From NCBI GenBank assembly GCA_027486845.1, contig JAIXOL010000030.1, positions 186,001-250,000 of the forward strand: DNA of 64,000 nucleotides, in the 5' to 3' direction. This stretch comes from Cytophagaceae bacterium (lineage in GTDB: Bacteria > Bacteroidota > Bacteroidia > Cytophagales > Spirosomataceae). The notes under the pieces are model-generated. The model saw only the letters and a list, made by a program, of their open reading frames with translations, made no database searches and had not been told where the DNA came from. Of the stretch, positions 62,174 through 64,000 are shown piece by piece. A program made the translations under genes and the position numbers. How positions within the stretch are numbered: the first letter of the stretch is position 1; every line of letters begins with the position of its first letter.

Positions 62174-64000
62174 TTACAGCAGTACATTTATAATTCTTTT
62201 GGCTTTATAGTCAGCCTTTTCTGTGGGATTGATGATTATTTGGTCGCCAGCTTTGCTGAGAGCTAATACTTCGGAGATTTCTATTTGTGTGAGTTTTGAA
62301 GCACTTTTCTTTTCATAGACAATCACTCCATTTCTTCTTAAATATACACGAAACGGAATTTTTATGGCCTCCGATGAAGTTGGTTTTCCTTTCATAAGGG
62401 TAAGTGTGCCTTTGCTTTTTATCGAAAAAGTGCTATAATCGAGTGGTTGGCCATTCAGCAAAATCGGATTTGCATAAATTGGTGTTTCTCCGCCTTCGGC
62501 GTTTCGTTCGAGTTCGGGGTCTTCGTTAGCCTTTACGGCTTCGGCTCTTTGCTCGGGAGTGAACCAAACTCGCCCAACTTTGGGCGAGTTTAGTTGTTGA
62601 GTTATATTAACATTTTCTCCATTTTTTACTTTTACATCGCTATTCAGAATCACTTTATCGCCTACTTTCAAGCCTTTGGCTGTCCATTTATCATTGACGA
62701 GCGTAGTGGTAATTGCTTTTGCAATGGTTTTTCCATCTTTTTCAGAAACTACATAAACCGAACAAGTGCCTTTATTATCACGAATGAGTGCGTCAGTAAT
62801 CTGAAAGTTTTTATCGACTACTCCTACCCTAACTGGTTTTGGCGATTTAGGCGGTGAAACTTTATTAACACGAGCAGGAACTTGTGGGGCAGTTAATGGT
62901 GAAACTCTTGCTGGCGGTGCTGGTGGCATCGGTGCAAAACTTCTTGAGCGATTGTAATTATAGTCTTTGCCATAACTACTAAAATTAATATATTCACCTT
63001 TTAAACTTATACTAAAATCTTTCTCTTGAAACTCTTTATGCTTCTCTCCCCAATTTTGATTGATCCAATTCCACACTTTTCCATAAACTGCTAGTGATTG
63101 TGGTTCAAGGTCAATTAAAAGCTTTTCGCCTTTAATACGTACTTTAAAATCTTTTTTATTTTTTATCAAACCTGCATTGAAAAGTATATCAGCAAAAGCT
63201 ATAATTTGCTTTTTAAATCGAACTTCTTCTTCTTGTGACAATTTTTCAAGCACTTTCCCCTTTTCCTCCATAATTTTGCCGAGGCTATCCATTGGTTTTT
63301 CATAGCGTTCCATATGTTTACTCAAACTATCCATTGGCTGATGCAAACTGTTCATTTTTTGCTCAAAAGGACGCATTTCGGCTTCTATTTTCTGCATTTC
63401 TTGCTCATAAATCCTCATTTGCTTTTCTAATTCACGCTCTTTTTTCTGCAAATCAGCTATTTTTTGTTTGACATCGGCTGGCATTTTTCCATCATCATAT
63501 TTCATTTCTAATTTCTGTATAGCCAAACTTGCTTCTTGCATTTCTATAGAAAGTTCTTGAATCTTTTTCTGTGGAAGCTGCTTTTTGCGAGAAATTTGCT
63601 CTATTTCTGCACCATATTTTTCCATCTGCCCGCCATATTTTCCTTGCATCTGAAAACCATATTTTTCCATTTCCATACTATATTTTTCCATTTCTTTGCC
63701 CAAACGCTCCATTTCGGCTTCTACTTCTTCGAGTGAGGTAGAGTCCGTAACAATTAAAGTAGTTTTGGAATTTTGATTAGTTATTGTTGTTTCAGAAACA
63801 CTTTTACCAATAACCGATTTACTAATAACAGATTCTTCTTTTACTACCTCTTTCTGAGCATAAACTACGCCCAAAGCCACAACCAAAATCATTCCAAGCA
63901 CCGCAGCCCAATTACCATAACTCATTGGTTTTGAATCGTTTATTCCTATAATACGCTTGATTCTGTCCATGAAAGTTTGTCGTTTTGCACCGAAAGCCAT
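62174..64000 (-). CDS. M56 (BlaR1-type) peptidase-like protein, C-terminal part
   Basis: The frame runs to the window edge, where the codon that reads ATG is probably internal. The 608 residues begin MAFGAKRQTFMDRIKRIIGI followed by a membrane helix (WAAVLGMILVVALGVVYAQ), the usual end of the catalytic half of M56 peptidases after their HEXXH. A Met/Glu/Lys-rich coiled coil follows (about 90-270, with MEKYSMEMEKYGFQM and similar), then a hairpin-rich segment, a Pro-rich linker, and a C-terminal beta domain. The zinc site lies outside the window. It may be a surface-facing signalling or remodelling protein. Confidence 0.7.
   Translation of the reverse strand: MAFGAKRQTFMDRIKRIIGINDSKPMSYGNWAAVLGMILVVALGVVYAQKEVVKEESVISKSVIGKSVSETTITNQNSKTTLIVTDSTSLEEVEAEMERLGKEMEKYSMEMEKYGFQMQGKYGGQMEKYGAEIEQISRKKQLPQKKIQELSIEMQEASLAIQKLEMKYDDGKMPADVKQKIADLQKKERELEKQMRIYEQEMQKIEAEMRPFEQKMNSLHQPMDSLSKHMERYEKPMDSLGKIMEEKGKVLEKLSQEEEVRFKKQIIAFADILFNAGLIKNKKDFKVRIKGEKLLIDLEPQSLAVYGKVWNWINQNWGEKHKEFQEKDFSISLKGEYINFSSYGKDYNYNRSRSFAPMPPAPPARVSPLTAPQVPARVNKVSPPKSPKPVRVGVVDKNFQITDALIRDNKGTCSVYVVSEKDGKTIAKAITTTLVNDKWTAKGLKVGDKVILNSDVKVKNGENVNITQQLNSPKVGRVWFTPEQRAEAVKANEDPELERNAEGGETPIYANPILLNGQPLDYSTFSIKSKGTLTLMKGKPTSSEAIKIPFRVYLRRNGVIVYEKKSASKLTQIEISEVLALSKAGDQIIINPTEKADYKAKRIINVLL

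Overview
The window is chromosomal DNA of a low-GC Bacteroidota, most likely a Cytophagales/Spirosomaceae-type organism (genus not determinable here). The reasons are: promoters of the Bacteroidota form TTTG-N19/20-TAnnTTTG and no Shine-Dalgarno sites; a fused MurF-alanine racemase; many secreted proteins and lipoproteins with SC lipoboxes; two CarboxypepD_reg-plug-barrel TonB receptors; and families largely restricted to this phylum (DUF3822 next to coaD, DUF2723, a BNR/sortilin-like secreted protein, a PafA-type phosphatase). No rRNA, tRNA, CRISPR array, integrase or transposase was recognised. The gene complement is mostly core or household, with no phage or island.

Layout. 1-4.9 kb: end of a SUMF1-domain gene, DUF2141 + ABA4-like pair, DUF4136 lipoprotein, small secreted proteins and a 34-residue basic protein. 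4.9-10.1 kb (minus): murF-alr, lipoprotein, coaD, DUF3822, Nudix. 10.3-16.2 kb (plus): RecD/PIF1-like helicase, CorA, BNR-repeat protein. 16.3-18.2 kb (minus): glycosyltransferase and NodB-type deacetylase. 18.3-24.8 kb: M1 peptidase, Na+/solute symporter, clpS, four-helix-bundle S23-like gene, recR, TrpF-like protein, Mn/Fe superoxide dismutase. 25-30.2 kb: iron-type TonB receptor divergent from parC. 30.3-33.5 kb: PspC, cold-shock protein, RidA, grpE, dnaJ. 33.9-41.5 kb: MFS transporter, DUF2723 protein, a second TonB receptor and a lipoprotein. 41.7-49.8 kb: nucleotidase, M28 peptidase, lysoplasmalogenase-like protein, mini HEXXH protein, PafA phosphatase, nrnA, two FKBPs, a DUF6155-like protein. 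49.9-57.5 kb: thioredoxin, a 729-residue repeat protein, DUF2520, a TetR-SDR-membrane protein operon, fba. 57.7-64 kb: deacetylase, SGNH hydrolase, two paralogous secreted proteins, DUF1080 protein, and the C-terminal part of an M56 peptidase-like protein.

The most informative non-coding signals are regulatory. The second TonB receptor (38.4 kb) and the lipoprotein gene (40.9 kb) carry the same 15-bp TGCAA-N5-TTGCA palindrome placed identically on the -7 element, which suggests a small Fur-family (possibly zinc) regulon. The first TonB receptor has two TTTAGAnTAATTnTAAA palindromes around its promoter. The cold-shock gene and the DUF1080 gene share a tandem GTACAA pair with exactly 21-bp spacing. 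A TetR gene has its palindrome at both its own and its operon partner's start.

A second layer is a set of intergenic arrays of degenerate 7-bp units, several arranged as inverted pairs, that sit directly at gene ends; one inverted pair brackets the S23-like gene. Other items worth a look are a roughly 21-base homopolymer inside the PafA signal peptide, a nested inverted-repeat element at 33.6 kb, and the 23-residue-repeat secreted protein with a terminal peptidoglycan-binding domain.
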